A DNA stretch of 64,000 nt from Candidatus Rokuibacteriota bacterium (GCA_003220225.1 QHRU01000040.1:126099-190098), one strand, 5' to 3'; positions 8,773-17,290 are shown, numbered from the stretch's first letter. The notes: generated by a model from the letters alone, not told the origin. Program-made: numbers and translations.

Positions 8773-8897
8773 GTCGCTCAGCCGCGCTCCAGCGGCATCA
8801 GGCCGTTGAGCGCCAGCCTCTCTATCACGTGTTTCACAGGTGACGCCCACCGGTGTCCTGGGAGCAGCCGTGCGAATCCGACCACCGGGGGTGCGCG

Positions 8898-9356
8898 ATG
8901 GAAGCGAAGCACGATATCATCCAGGCGACCGAGCAGGAATACGCGAAGCTGCGAGCCGCCGTCCACGGACTCGGCGAGGCCCAGATGCGCGAGGTGTGGC
9001 TGGGGACGTGGGCGGTGCGCGAGATCATCGCCCACATCGCCGGCTGGCACCGGGAGATGCTGCCGGCGCTCGAGCGCGTGGCGCGGGGCGAGCCGCCCTA
9101 CGCCCAGGGGACCTACGACGACTTCGACCGCTGGAACGCACGCTTCGTCGAGGCCAGGAAGGACGTCGCGACCGACGACCTCCTGCGCGAGGTCGAGCTG
9201 TCGCACCGCGAGCTGCTGCGCGCGGTGGGGCGGCTCTCCGACGAGACGCTCGCGGCGGACCAGGCCGCGCGGAGCCTCGTCGACGGCGTCGGCGCCGGCC
9301 ATTATCGCGAGCACGTTGCCCAGATCCTCGAGTGGCGAGGGCGCGCGGCGCGCTGA
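8898..9356 (+). CDS. DinB/ClbS-like four-helix-bundle protein
   Basis: 152 residues, start at the ATG 8898 (MEAKHDII). The sequence pattern, an early helix followed by VREIIAHIAGWHREML (His in the second helix) and a late HYREHVAQILEWRG histidine-bearing helix, matches the DinB-like superfamily, where three His residues bind a metal. Functions in the family range from thiol-dependent transferases to colibactin-resistance proteins (ClbS/DfsB), so no specific activity is assigned. The next gene, a YcaQ-like protein, starts within about 30 bp downstream, and a shared role in handling DNA-damaging compounds is conceivable but only contextual. Confidence 0.7.
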   Translation: MEAKHDIIQATEQEYAKLRAAVHGLGEAQMREVWLGTWAVREIIAHIAGWHREMLPALERVARGEPPYAQGTYDDFDRWNARFVEARKDVATDDLLREVELSHRELLRAVGRLSDETLAADQAARSLVDGVGAGHYREHVAQILEWRGRAAR

Positions 9357-9368
9357 GGGCGTGACGCG

Positions 9369-10637
9369 CTGAGACCCGTTCCGCTGCGCGCCGTCACGAC
9401 GCTCTTCCTCGAGCGCCAGCACCTGGCGCGGCCGCGGACGCGCCCGCTCACCGCGGCGCGCCTGTGTCGGTTCGTCGAGGACGTCGGTGGCGTGCAGCTG
9501 GACTCGATCAACGTGCTGGATCGGGCGCACTACCTGACGCTGTGGAGCCGCTTCGGGCCCTACGAGCGCGCCCGGCTCGATCGGCTCGTGTACCGCCGGC
9601 GGCTGCTGTTCGAGTACTGGGCCCACGCGGCCTGCCTGGTGCCGACCTCGATGCTGCCGTGGTGGCGACGTGCGATGCTCGACTATCGGGTGCGGCACAC
9701 CGGCTGGTCCGACTGGCTGCGGCGCAACGCGCGGACGCTGCGGCAGGTCCGCGACGCCATCGCACGCAACGGGCCGATGGCCAACGCCGACTTCGAGGGG
9801 CGTCGCGCGGGCGGCGGCGCCGGCTGGTGGAACTGGAAGCCCGTGCAGCACGCGCTGCACTACCTCTGGATGAGTGGCGCCCTCGCCATCCACTCGCGGC
9901 GCCACTTCCACAAGCGCTTCGACCTGCTGGAGCGCGCCATGCCCGCCGCGGCGGCGGCCGACGCCGTCACCTCCGACGAGTTTCGGCGCTGGCACGTCGA
10001 GCGCGCGCTGCACGCGATGGGCGCGGCAACCCTCACCGACGTCGCCGGCTATCTCACGTTTCCGCGCTTCGGGCCGGGCGGGCGGCGGCCGGCGCTGGCC
10101 GCCATGCGGGCCAGCGGCCAGGTCACCGAGATCGAGGTGGAGGGCTCGCGCGTCCCCTGGCTGGCGCTCGCCCGCGACCTGCCGGCGCTCGCGCGCGCGG
10201 CGCGCCGCCCGGCGCCGTCACAGGGCACGACGCTGCTCTCACCGTTCGACTCGCTCCTCTGGTATCGCGACCGCGTGGCGCGCTTGTTCGGCTTCGACTA
10301 CCGGATCCAGGTCTACACGCCGGGCCCGAAGCGGTTGCACGGCTACTACACGCTGCCGATCCTGCACGACGGGCACCTGATCGGGCGCGTGGACGCCAAG
10401 GCGCACCGCGCCGAGGGGCGGCTGGAAGCGCGCGGCGTCCACTTCGAGCCGTGGTTCGCCGCGGGAAGGACGCCGCCCACTGAGCGCGCTGCCGTCGATC
10501 GTGAGGCCGCGCTGGCCGGCCTCGCCGACGCCCTGGGCTCGCTCGCGACTTTCGTCGGAGCCAGCGAGGTGACGATCGATCGCGTCACGCCGGGCCGGCT
10601 CCGGCCGCCGCTCGCTCGGGCGCTGCGTGGGACGTAG
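9369..10637 (+). CDS. Winged-helix YcaQ-like protein (crosslink-repair glycosylase family)
   Basis: About 420 residues. The protein matches the HTH_42/YcaQ fold: QLDSINVLDRAHYLTLWSRFG, FEYWAHAACLVP, then LLSPFDSLLWYRDR and the RRVxYxxEVY-like FGFDYRIQVYTPGPKR segment. YcaQ relatives unhook interstrand DNA crosslinks or excise bulky lesions. Homology extends upstream of the first GTG (9492) to about 9380 (LERQHLARPRTRPLTAARLCRFVEDVGG), but that stretch has no ATG, GTG or TTG in frame. A CTG at 9369 or 9384 or a small indel must explain the start, so the 5' end given is uncertain. The stop at 10637 touches the stop of the convergent dioxygenase gene. Confidence 0.75.
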   Translation: MRPVPLRAVTTLFLERQHLARPRTRPLTAARLCRFVEDVGGVQLDSINVLDRAHYLTLWSRFGPYERARLDRLVYRRRLLFEYWAHAACLVPTSMLPWWRRAMLDYRVRHTGWSDWLRRNARTLRQVRDAIARNGPMANADFEGRRAGGGAGWWNWKPVQHALHYLWMSGALAIHSRRHFHKRFDLLERAMPAAAAADAVTSDEFRRWHVERALHAMGAATLTDVAGYLTFPRFGPGGRRPALAAMRASGQVTEIEVEGSRVPWLALARDLPALARAARRPAPSQGTTLLSPFDSLLWYRDRVARLFGFDYRIQVYTPGPKRLHGYYTLPILHDGHLIGRVDAKAHRAEGRLEARGVHFEPWFAAGRTPPTERAAVDREAALAGLADALGSLATFVGASEVTIDRVTPGRLRPPLARALRGT

Positions 10638-11087
10638 CTACTCGCCCACGAGCACGAAGTCGGTGGCGAGCGCGCGCTGGCCGTCGCCGGGATAGACCTG
10701 CGTGACGAGCGTGCGATGGCCGGGCGCGCTGATCTTCACGTGCAGGTGCGGCGGGCGCCCGGGATAGCGCCCGGGCGACACCGTTTCGTACCGAAAGGCG
10801 CCGTCGGCGCCCGTCTTCTGCGTCGCACGCAGCTCGTCGTGGTACTCGCCGCGCCCGTCGGCCGACCACCACTCGAGCTGCGCGCCCCGGAGCGGCGCAC
10901 AGCCCTTCGCCGAGCGGACGGTGCCGCTGACGACGAGACCCTGGCCGGTGGCGGTGCGCTCCGGCGCGTCGGGCTTGTAGAAGGGGCCGAGCATGTCCGG
11001 CTTCGACGGCGCGCACGACGTCGGCTGCGCCGCCGCCGCGGCGGGCAGCGCGAGGACCAGCACGAGGGCGAGCACGACGCGCGCCAT
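10638..11087 (-). CDS. Secreted intradiol ring-cleavage dioxygenase-like protein
   Basis: 149 residues: signal peptide MARVVLALVLVLALPAAAAA, then a single intradiol dioxygenase domain. LGPFYKPDAPERT (about 33-45) is typical of the family, and the four Fe(III) ligands are visible as Tyr82, Tyr108, His114 and His116 (GRYPGRPPHLHVKI). Cytoplasmic relatives open catechol, protocatechuate or hydroxyquinol rings. Exported single-domain members are known in many genomes, with poorly defined substrates. The gene stands alone between convergent YcaQ and divergent CPBP genes, so context does not identify a pathway. Confidence 0.85.
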   Translation of the reverse strand: MARVVLALVLVLALPAAAAAQPTSCAPSKPDMLGPFYKPDAPERTATGQGLVVSGTVRSAKGCAPLRGAQLEWWSADGRGEYHDELRATQKTGADGAFRYETVSPGRYPGRPPHLHVKISAPGHRTLVTQVYPGDGQRALATDFVLVGE

Positions 11088-11128
11088 GCACGCATGGTAG
11101 CATCGCGCGCTGATCGCGGAGGCGACGC

Positions 11129-11206
11129 ATGGCGGTCTGGCGCTCGGTGGATCCGGGATGGGGCGTGGCGATCGACGAGGTCTGGCTGGAGCCCCGGCGC
11201 GCCTGA
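11129..11206 (+). CDS. Possible 25-residue leader peptide before the CPBP gene
   Basis: An ATG at 11129, preceded by GGAGG at 11117-11121, opens a 25-codon frame (MAVWRSVDPGWGVAIDEVWL...) whose TGA overlaps the ATG of the next gene (TGATG at 11204-11208). The ribosome-binding site and coupled overlap are suggestive, but the peptide matches nothing I know. It could be the eroded end of a longer gene. Confidence 0.25.
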   Translation: MAVWRSVDPGWGVAIDEVWLEPRRA

Positions 11207-12009
11207 TGCAGGGCGTCTGGCGCGTGTTCGCGACGTACGTCGCGGCCGTCGCGGGCATCTTCGCGGCGTCGGGTATGGCCATTGTCACGCTCAGGTCGAT
11301 GTTCCCCGACACGCCCGACCAGGCGTTGCTGCAGTCGCTGCCCGCGCTCATCGCCGGCAGCCTCGCCTCGTCGTTCGCGCTGATCTTCACGCTGCTCGCC
11401 ATCGTGCAGCCGGCGACGCCCGCCGCGCTGCGATTGCTGCCGGGGTGGGAGAGCGGCCGCGCCCTCGCCGTCATGGCGCTCGGCATGCTTGCGCTCGGAC
11501 AGACGCTCGACTCGCTGACGTGGCTGGTGGGCTTCGGCGAGCGCGGCTCGATGGTCATCGTGCGGCGGGTGCTCGAGGGGGCGGTGGGCCCCGACCTCTT
11601 CGGTGCCGTGCTCGTCTTCGGCGTGATCGCGGGCACCGCAGAGGAGCTGTTCTTCCGTGGCTACATGCAGACACGGCTCACCGAGGCCTGGGGACCGGCG
11701 CGCGCCATCGTCGTGAGCGCCGCCTGCTTCGGCGTCCTGCACCTCGACATCTCCGGCGTGCACATGGCGCTCGCGTTCGCGATGGGCCTCTACCTCGGCT
11801 TCGTCGTCGAGCGCACGGGCAGCGTGCTGCCGGCGATCGTCTGTCACGTCGTCAACAACGTCGTCTACACGCTCCAGACGGCGTTCGGCGGAACCCTGCA
11901 GGACCGGCGCACCAACGCCGTCGTCGCCGCCGCCTGCGCGCTGTTGTTCGTGCTCTGCCTGGCGTGGCTGCGCCGCGCCTCGCCGCCCGGCGCGCCGACG
12001 GCCGTCTGA
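11206..12009 (+). CDS. CPBP-family intramembrane metalloprotease (Abi/CAAX protease-like)
   Basis: 267-residue multipass membrane protein. The three conserved CPBP motifs are present: EELFFRG (Glu146, Glu147, Arg151), FGVLHLD (His179) and the late HVVNN motif (His214, Asn217/218). The family includes eukaryotic Rce1 CAAX proteases and bacterial proteins involved in bacteriocin immunity, signalling or protein maturation. The substrate here is unknown. The start at 11206 removes a non-hydrophobic prefix and coincides with a TGATG overlap with a tiny upstream frame. Confidence 0.87.
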   Translation: MQGVWRVFATYVAAVAGIFAASGMAIVTLRSMFPDTPDQALLQSLPALIAGSLASSFALIFTLLAIVQPATPAALRLLPGWESGRALAVMALGMLALGQTLDSLTWLVGFGERGSMVIVRRVLEGAVGPDLFGAVLVFGVIAGTAEELFFRGYMQTRLTEAWGPARAIVVSAACFGVLHLDISGVHMALAFAMGLYLGFVVERTGSVLPAIVCHVVNNVVYTLQTAFGGTLQDRRTNAVVAAACALLFVLCLAWLRRASPPGAPTAV

Positions 12010-12102
12010 CCTTGCCCCCGCGCGGCCGGCGGCGGTACCCTACGGCTGCGTTTTCCGCCGGCGCGGCGGCGAGGGGGATCACAGCATGAGGCGGAGCCGA
12101 GC

Positions 12103-12501
12103 ATGTCCGAGCTGACGCGGCGCTACGTCGTGATGACGCTGGCCACGGCGGCGCCCTTCGACCCCGGGGATCGCGACGGCGTCTTCGTCCTCAAGCCGTG
12201 GAAGGATCCGGCCGCGCTGCGCGCGCTCGCCGCGTATCGCGACAACTGTTACCCCGAGCTGGCGCGTGACCTCGACGCGTGGATCCGCGAGATCCAGGCG
12301 GGGCCCGCGGTGCGCGGCGACGTCGGCCGCCGCAACGAATCCCACCTGCGCGTCGCCCACCCGAAGGCGAAGCGGGGCGCGAACCGGACACCGAAGTCGG
12401 GCCGCCCGGAGCCCCGCGCGTCGCGAACAGGCCACCCACGTCCCAAGCCGGGCTCGCGGCACTCGCGACGACAAAAGCGCCGGAGGCGTCCGCGGCAGTG
12501 A
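12103..12501 (+). CDS. Small protein of unknown function, first gene of sirtuin operon
   Basis: 132 codons. The first ~75 residues (TRRYVVMTLATAAPFDPGDR, FVLKPWKDPAALRALAAYRDN) look like an ordinary globular protein. The remainder is strongly basic and Pro/Arg-rich, and could be a disordered tail or untranslated sequence read through. I do not recognise the family. Its TGA (12499-12501) overlaps the GTG start of the sirtuin gene at 12498, which argues that the frame is genuinely translated and coupled. Confidence 0.55.
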   Translation: MSELTRRYVVMTLATAAPFDPGDRDGVFVLKPWKDPAALRALAAYRDNCYPELARDLDAWIREIQAGPAVRGDVGRRNESHLRVAHPKAKRGANRTPKSGRPEPRASRTGHPRPKPGSRHSRRQKRRRRPRQ

Positions 12502-13274
12502 CCGACGAGCCGATCGCGCGCCTCGGGGCGCTGTTCGCCTCCGCGCGGCGCCCCGTGGTCTTCACGGGCGCGGGCGTCAGCACCGAGTCCGGCATCCCCG
12601 ACTTTCGCAGCCCCGGCGGCGTGTGGGACCGCTACGATCCCGGCGCGCTGACCTGGCAGCGCTTCATCGGCAGCGCGGAAGGGCGGCGGCGCTACTGGGA
12701 GATCGGCCGCCAGGTCTATCCGGTGATCCGCGACGCCAAGCCGAACGCCGCGCACGTCGCGATCGCCACGCTGTGGACGCTCGGCCGCCTCGACTGCTGC
12801 ATCACGCAGAACGTCGACAACCTCCACCAGCGCGCGGGTCTGCCGGACGACGCCGTGATCGAGGTCCACGGCAACGCCACGCGCGCCCGGTGTCTGGCGT
12901 GCGGCGCCGCCTTCAGCCGCGACGAGGTCCACGCCTGGCTCGACGACGGCGTGCCCGTGCCCGAGTGCCCGGCCTGCGGCGGTGTCGTGAAGCCGCACAC
13001 GATCCTGTTCGGCGAGGCGATGCCGCGCGCGGCCTGGAGCGAAGCCGAGGCGAGGGCGCGCGCGGCCGACCTTTTCGTCGTCGTCGGCTCCTCGCTCGTC
13101 GTCTATCCCGCGGCCTACCTGCCGGCGCACGCGAAGGCTGCGGGGGCGACGCTCGTGATCGTCAACATGACGTCGACGTCGTTCGACCACACGGCCGACG
13201 TCGTCGTCCGGGCGCGCGCGGGCGAGGCGCTTCCGGCGCTGCTCGATCACCTCACACCAGCGAGAACGCCATGA
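12498..13274 (+). CDS. cobB: Sir2-family NAD-dependent protein deacylase
   Basis: 258 residues, GTG start. All sirtuin landmarks are visible: the NAD-binding FTGAGVSTESGIPDFRS and TQNVDNLHQRAG segments, the catalytic histidine in EVHGN, four zinc cysteines (CLACG and CPACG), and GSSLVVYPAAYLP. It removes acetyl or acyl groups from lysines using NAD, for example to reactivate acyl-CoA synthetases. The gene overlaps its neighbours on both sides (GTGA upstream, ATGA at 13271-13274 downstream). The cobB symbol is by family only. Confidence 0.9.
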   Translation: MTDEPIARLGALFASARRPVVFTGAGVSTESGIPDFRSPGGVWDRYDPGALTWQRFIGSAEGRRRYWEIGRQVYPVIRDAKPNAAHVAIATLWTLGRLDCCITQNVDNLHQRAGLPDDAVIEVHGNATRARCLACGAAFSRDEVHAWLDDGVPVPECPACGGVVKPHTILFGEAMPRAAWSEAEARARAADLFVVVGSSLVVYPAAYLPAHAKAAGATLVIVNMTSTSFDHTADVVVRARAGEALPALLDHLTPARTP

Positions 13275-14035
13275 GCGACGATCTGGTCAAGGAAGCGATC
13301 GCCGCGCGCGACGAGCCGCGGCCGTACCGGGCGCCGAGCGAGGCGAAGCGGCTGAGCCTGACCGAGGCGTACGGCGTCCAGGACCGCCTGCGCGCGGCGC
13401 TGCTCGAGCGCGGCGAGCGGGTGGCGGGCTGGAAGGCCGCCTTCACGAACAAGGCGATGCAGGAGGCGTGGCAGGTGAGCGAGCCGGTGAGCGCGTTCCT
13501 GCTGGCGAGCGGCGTGCTGTCGAGCCCCGCCGAGATCCCGGCCGCGCGCTTCGTGAAGCCCGGCGTCGAGGCGGAGATCGCGTTCGTGATGAAGCACGAT
13601 CTCGCGGGGCCCGGCGTCACCGCGCCGCGCGCGCTCCTCGCGGTGGAGGGCGCGCTGCCGGCGCTGGAGCTCGTTGATTTCCGGTACAGCGGCAAGCCCG
13701 TGGGCACGGACCTCCTCGCTGACGGCGTCTACGCCAAGGGCATCGTGCTCGGCGGCGCGCTGACGCCGGCGGTGGGCCTCGACCTGGCGCTCGAGGGGGT
13801 CGTGTACGAGCAGAACGGGACGGTGGTGGCGACGAACACCGCCTGGGAGGTCATGGGCGGCCCGCTCAACTCGCTCGCGTGGATCGCCAACCATCTCGGC
13901 TCGCGCGGCCTCGGCCTGCGCGCCGGCGACGTCGTCATGACCGGCTCGGTGTCGAAAATTCTGACGGCCAGGGCCGGCGACACCGTGCGCGCGAGCTACA
14001 CGCGGCTCGGCTCCGTGAGTGTGCGCTTCGCGTGA
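13271..14035 (+). CDS. 2-keto-4-pentenoate hydratase-like protein (FAH superfamily)
   Basis: 254 residues, related to 2-oxopent-4-enoate hydratase and 4-oxalocrotonate decarboxylase (MhpD/XylJ/XylI branch of the fumarylacetoacetate hydrolase fold). Signatures: VAGWKAAFTNKAMQEAW, VKPGVEAEIAFVM (metal-binding Glu pair), ALELVDFRYSG, and AGDVVMTGSVSKIL near the C-terminus. In meta-cleavage pathways such enzymes hydrate or decarboxylate ring-fission products. No ring-cleavage dioxygenase lies in this operon, so substrate is open. ATGA overlap with the sirtuin upstream; its own TGA overlaps the GTG of the SDR downstream. Confidence 0.85.
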   Translation: MSDDLVKEAIAARDEPRPYRAPSEAKRLSLTEAYGVQDRLRAALLERGERVAGWKAAFTNKAMQEAWQVSEPVSAFLLASGVLSSPAEIPAARFVKPGVEAEIAFVMKHDLAGPGVTAPRALLAVEGALPALELVDFRYSGKPVGTDLLADGVYAKGIVLGGALTPAVGLDLALEGVVYEQNGTVVATNTAWEVMGGPLNSLAWIANHLGSRGLGLRAGDVVMTGSVSKILTARAGDTVRASYTRLGSVSVRFA

Positions 14036-14817
14036 GCCGTCTCAAGGGCCAGGCGGTCGTCGTCACCGGGGGCGGAGGGGGCATCGGTCGCGCAATCGCG
14101 CGCGCGTTCGCCGGCGAGGGCGCGAGCGTGATCGTGGGCGATCTCGGCGACAGCGCCGAGGCGGCCGCGGCGGCCATCCGCGCGGAGGGCGGCCGCGCCG
14201 TCGCCGCGCGCGCCGACGTCACGCGCGCGGAAGACATGAGGGCGCTGGCGGCGCTCGCCGAGCGCGAGCACGGGCGGCTGGACGTGCTGGTGACGTGCGC
14301 GGGGCTCGGGCTCAGCGGCCTGCTCGCCACGCAGGACGAGGCCGACTGGCTGAGCGTGATCGAGGTCAACCTCAACGGCACCTACCGCGCGATCCGTGCG
14401 GCGCTGCCGACGATGATGGCGCAGGGCAGCGGACGCATCGTCACGATCGCGTCGGTGCTCGGCAAGATGGGCGGCTTCGGTTACGTGAGCGCGTACGTCG
14501 CCTCCAAGCACGGCGTCATCGGCATCACGCGCGCGCTCGCCGCCGAGCTGGGCTCCCAGGGGTACCCCGGCATCACCGTCAACGCGATCTGCCCCGGTTA
14601 CACGCGGGCGGGCATGGGCATCGCCGTGCAGTCCACGAAGGCCGGCCCGCGCTCGGGCGAGGAGATCTTCGAGCGCTACTACAAGCGGCAGGTCCCCCAG
14701 CGGCGAATGATGGAGCCGGAGGAGATCGCCCAGGTCGCCGTCTTCCTGGCGCTGCCGGAGTCGGCCGGGATCACCGGCCAGGCGCTGAACGTGGACGGCG
14801 GCTTCGTGATGTCCTAG
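14032..14817 (+). CDS. Short-chain dehydrogenase/reductase
   Basis: 261 residues, GTG start overlapping the previous stop. Classical SDR: cofactor motif VTGGGGGIGRAIARAF (about 11-26), the DVTRAED adenine-pocket Asp, catalytic Ser in IVTIASV, the YVASK Tyr-Lys pair, NAICPGYTR, and the typical C-terminal GQALNVDGGFVMS. Probably NAD-linked oxidation or reduction of a hydroxy/keto carbon intermediate in the same pathway as the adjacent hydratase. The usual NNAG motif is altered to TCAG. Substrate cannot be read from sequence. Confidence 0.88.
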   Translation: MSRLKGQAVVVTGGGGGIGRAIARAFAGEGASVIVGDLGDSAEAAAAAIRAEGGRAVAARADVTRAEDMRALAALAEREHGRLDVLVTCAGLGLSGLLATQDEADWLSVIEVNLNGTYRAIRAALPTMMAQGSGRIVTIASVLGKMGGFGYVSAYVASKHGVIGITRALAAELGSQGYPGITVNAICPGYTRAGMGIAVQSTKAGPRSGEEIFERYYKRQVPQRRMMEPEEIAQVAVFLALPESAGITGQALNVDGGFVMS

Positions 14818-15392
14818 TGACCACCGTCGAGCTGGTCGCGCTCACGCGCGGACGTCTCGCCGGCCGCGAGCGCCGGATGGTCGTGGGCGGGCCGCTCGTG
14901 AAGGCGGCGGTGCTGGTGCCCATCGTGGAGCGCGGCGGCCCCGCCCTCGTCTTCACCAAGCGCACGGACCACGTCGGCTCGCACCGCGGCCAGATCAGCT
15001 TCCCCGGGGGACGCGTGGATCCGACCGACGCCGGCTTTCTCGAGGCGGCGCTGCGCGAGACGGAAGAGGAGATCGGCCTGCCGGGCACGACCGTCGAGCC
15101 GCTCGGCGCCCTCGACGACACCGAGACGGTGGCCACGCAGTTCATCATCACCCCCTGGGTCGGCCTCGTGCGCGAGCCCGTGGCCTGGAAGCCCGACGGC
15201 CACGAGATCGAGCGCGTGATCGAGGTGCCCTTCGCGCGACTCGCCGATCCGGCGGCGCTGCGCGTGGAGCACCGGGAGCGGGCGGGCGCGCGGCACGAGA
15301 TGTACTTCTGGGACCTCGAGGGTGGCGACGTGATCTGGGGGGCGACGGCGCGCATCCTCAAGCACTACCTCGACGTGCTCGCGGGAGGCTGA
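14817..15392 (+). CDS. Nudix hydrolase, CoA pyrophosphatase type
   Basis: 191 residues, GTG start sharing a base with the upstream TAG. The Nudix box GGRVDPTDAGFLEAALRETEEEIGL spans roughly residues 65-89. Immediately before it is the FTKRTDHVGSHRGQISFPGG motif (UPF0035) that marks enzymes splitting coenzyme A or acyl-CoA into 3',5'-ADP and (acyl-)phosphopantetheine. Placement after sirtuin, hydratase and SDR genes gives the operon an acyl-CoA/NAD flavour, but a direct link is inference. Confidence 0.9.
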   Translation: MTTVELVALTRGRLAGRERRMVVGGPLVKAAVLVPIVERGGPALVFTKRTDHVGSHRGQISFPGGRVDPTDAGFLEAALRETEEEIGLPGTTVEPLGALDDTETVATQFIITPWVGLVREPVAWKPDGHEIERVIEVPFARLADPAALRVEHRERAGARHEMYFWDLEGGDVIWGATARILKHYLDVLAGG

Positions 15393-15402
15393 GCGAGCCG
15401 CG

Positions 15403-15588
15403 GTGGAAGGGGCGGTCGCCGGACTCTGCGTCACCTGCGTCCACGCGCGGCGCGTGGAGTCCGCGAGGGGCTCGGTGTTCTGGTTGTGCGCGCGGAGCGC
15501 CGAGGATCCGCGCTTTCCCCGGTATCCGCGGCTGCCGGTCCTGCGCTGTCCGGGCTTCGAGCCCCTGCCCGAGCCCGAGCGCGGCTAG
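15403..15588 (+). CDS. Small four-cysteine protein
   Basis: 61 residues from GTG 15403. Cys9, Cys12, Cys29 and Cys49 (LCVTCVHARR, WLCARS, LRCPGF) could form a zinc or iron-sulfur knuckle. The Arg/Pro-rich PRFPRYPRLPVLRCPGFEPL segment suggests a compact domain. Family not recognised. It lies 10 bp after the Nudix gene and its TAG overlaps the stop of the convergent permease gene, sharing two bases. Confidence 0.6.
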   Translation: MEGAVAGLCVTCVHARRVESARGSVFWLCARSAEDPRFPRYPRLPVLRCPGFEPLPEPERG

Positions 15589-16418
15589 CCCTTCACGCCG
15601 CCCGCGCCCCAGCCCTGCACGAGGTAGCGCTGCACGCCCGCGAAGAAGAGCACGGCCGGCACCGTGATCATCACCCCGGCGGCCATGATCATGCCCCAGT
15701 CCACGATGGTGGCGTTGAAGAGGTCGTTGACGCCGACGGGCAGCGTCTTGAGCTCCTCCGACGTGATCAGCACGAGCGCGAAGAGGAAGTCGTTGTAGGC
15801 GAGGATGAACGTGAAGATCGCCGCCGCGATCAGCCCCGGCAGGGCGAGCGGCAGCACGACGTGCCAGACGGCGCGCCCCCGGCCGGCGCCGTCCACCAGG
15901 GCGGCCTCCTCGAGCTCGAGCGGGATCGACTCGAAGAACGCGCGCAGGAGCCAGAGGCAGAACGGCAGGCAGAAGGTCGTGTACGAGAGGACGAGGGCCA
16001 GGCGCGTGTTCACGATGCCGAGCTCCTTCACGAGGATGTAGAAGGGGATGATGATCATCACCGGCGCGAACATGTACGTGGTGAGGATCAGGCCCGCCAC
16101 CTTCTCGCGTCCCGCGAACGCAAAGCGCGTCAGGCCGTAGGCGCCGGGCGCGGAGACGCCGAGCGTGAGCGCCACCGTGGCCAGCGACACGAGGGCGCTG
16201 TTGCGGAAGAAGGTCAGGAAGCGGGTGTCGCTGAAGAGCCGGCCGAAGTTCTCGAGCGTCGGGTGCGCGGGCACCAGGCGCGGCGGCGTGGCGAAGATCT
16301 CGGCCGACGGCTTGAGCGAGGTCGAGAGCATCCAGAACAGCGGGAAGGCGCCGATCACCAGCAGCGCCAGCCCGCCGAGATACAGGAGGCCGGCCCGCCG
16401 CGCGCGGGGGTACCTCAC
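15585..16418 (-). CDS. Carbohydrate ABC transporter permease (MalG/UgpE type)
   Basis: 277 residues, GTG start. About six transmembrane segments with the late cytoplasmic EAA loop LELEEAALVDGAGRGRAVWHVVLPLALPG that contacts the ATPase. The N-terminal LGGLALLVIGAFPLFWMLSTSLKP is typical of the MalG-type subunit. Together with the adjacent MalF-type permease and a family 1-like binding protein it would import a sugar or sugar-like solute. No ATPase gene is nearby; a shared MsiK-like ATPase elsewhere is probable. Start codon overlaps the upstream permease stop (GTGA). Confidence 0.9.
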   Translation of the reverse strand: MRYPRARRAGLLYLGGLALLVIGAFPLFWMLSTSLKPSAEIFATPPRLVPAHPTLENFGRLFSDTRFLTFFRNSALVSLATVALTLGVSAPGAYGLTRFAFAGREKVAGLILTTYMFAPVMIIIPFYILVKELGIVNTRLALVLSYTTFCLPFCLWLLRAFFESIPLELEEAALVDGAGRGRAVWHVVLPLALPGLIAAAIFTFILAYNDFLFALVLITSEELKTLPVGVNDLFNATIVDWGMIMAAGVMITVPAVLFFAGVQRYLVQGWGAGGVKG

Positions 16419-17290
16419 GAGATCGCCTCCTCCCGCTCGAAGACGCGGAAGTAGACGGCGGTGGCGACGATCAGCATCACGAACATGATGACGGCCAGCG
16501 CCGCCCCCATGCCGGCCTGGAGGTACGTGAAGCTGCGCGCGTAGGCGTAGACGGGCAGCGTGCGGATGTAGCGGCTGACCCCGCCGTCGCCCGCCATGAG
16601 CCACACCGTGTCGAACTTGGTGAACATCCAGATCGAGCGCAGCAGCACGATGACGAACAGCACGCTGCGCGTCTGGGGCAGTGTCACGTGGCGGAATCGC
16701 CGCCAGGCGCCGGCGCCGTCGACGGTCGCCGCCTCGTAGAGCTCGGGCGGGATCGTCTGCAGCCGCGCGAGGTACGTCACCACGACGAACGGGAAGAACT
16801 GCCAGACGCTCGTGATCACGAGCGAGGCCATGATCCAATCCTTGCCGAGCCAGGCCACCGGCGTCCGCGTGAGGCCGAAGGCCACGAGCAGGTGATTGAC
16901 GAGGCCGTACGAATCGTTGAGCAGCCACTTCCAGAGCATGACGGCGACGATGGTCGGGATCACGTAGGGGAAGAGGACGACGCCGCGCAGCAGGTTGCGG
17001 CCGCGGAACCCCTCGTTGAGCAGCAGCGCGGTCGGGATGCCGACGGCGATCTGCAGCACGAGGGTGGCCCCGGCATAGACGAGGCCGTGGCCGAAGCTGT
17101 TCCAGAACTCCTCGTCGTGGGCGAAGTAGACGTAGTGGCCCAGGCCGACGAAGCGCTGCACGGGCAGGAACGCGTGCTTGTCGAAGAGGCTCAGCCAGGC
17201 GTTGTAGACGACCGGGAAGACGACGAGACCGCCCAGCAGCACGAGGGAGGGGGCGAGGAGGAGCCACCCGGCGAGCGCGCTCTTCCTCAC
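16415..17290 (-). CDS. Carbohydrate ABC transporter permease (MalF/UgpA type)
   Basis: 291 residues with six predicted membrane helices beginning SALAGWLLLAPSLVLLGGLVVFP, a signature start of UgpA-like subunits. The EAA motif is LYEAATVDGAGAWRRFRHVTLPQ (about 197-219). It pairs with the next gene downstream to form the transport channel. The gene follows the binding protein by 22 bp in the same direction. Confidence 0.9.
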   Translation of the reverse strand: MRKSALAGWLLLAPSLVLLGGLVVFPVVYNAWLSLFDKHAFLPVQRFVGLGHYVYFAHDEEFWNSFGHGLVYAGATLVLQIAVGIPTALLLNEGFRGRNLLRGVVLFPYVIPTIVAVMLWKWLLNDSYGLVNHLLVAFGLTRTPVAWLGKDWIMASLVITSVWQFFPFVVVTYLARLQTIPPELYEAATVDGAGAWRRFRHVTLPQTRSVLFVIVLLRSIWMFTKFDTVWLMAGDGGVSRYIRTLPVYAYARSFTYLQAGMGAALAVIMFVMLIVATAVYFRVFEREEAIS

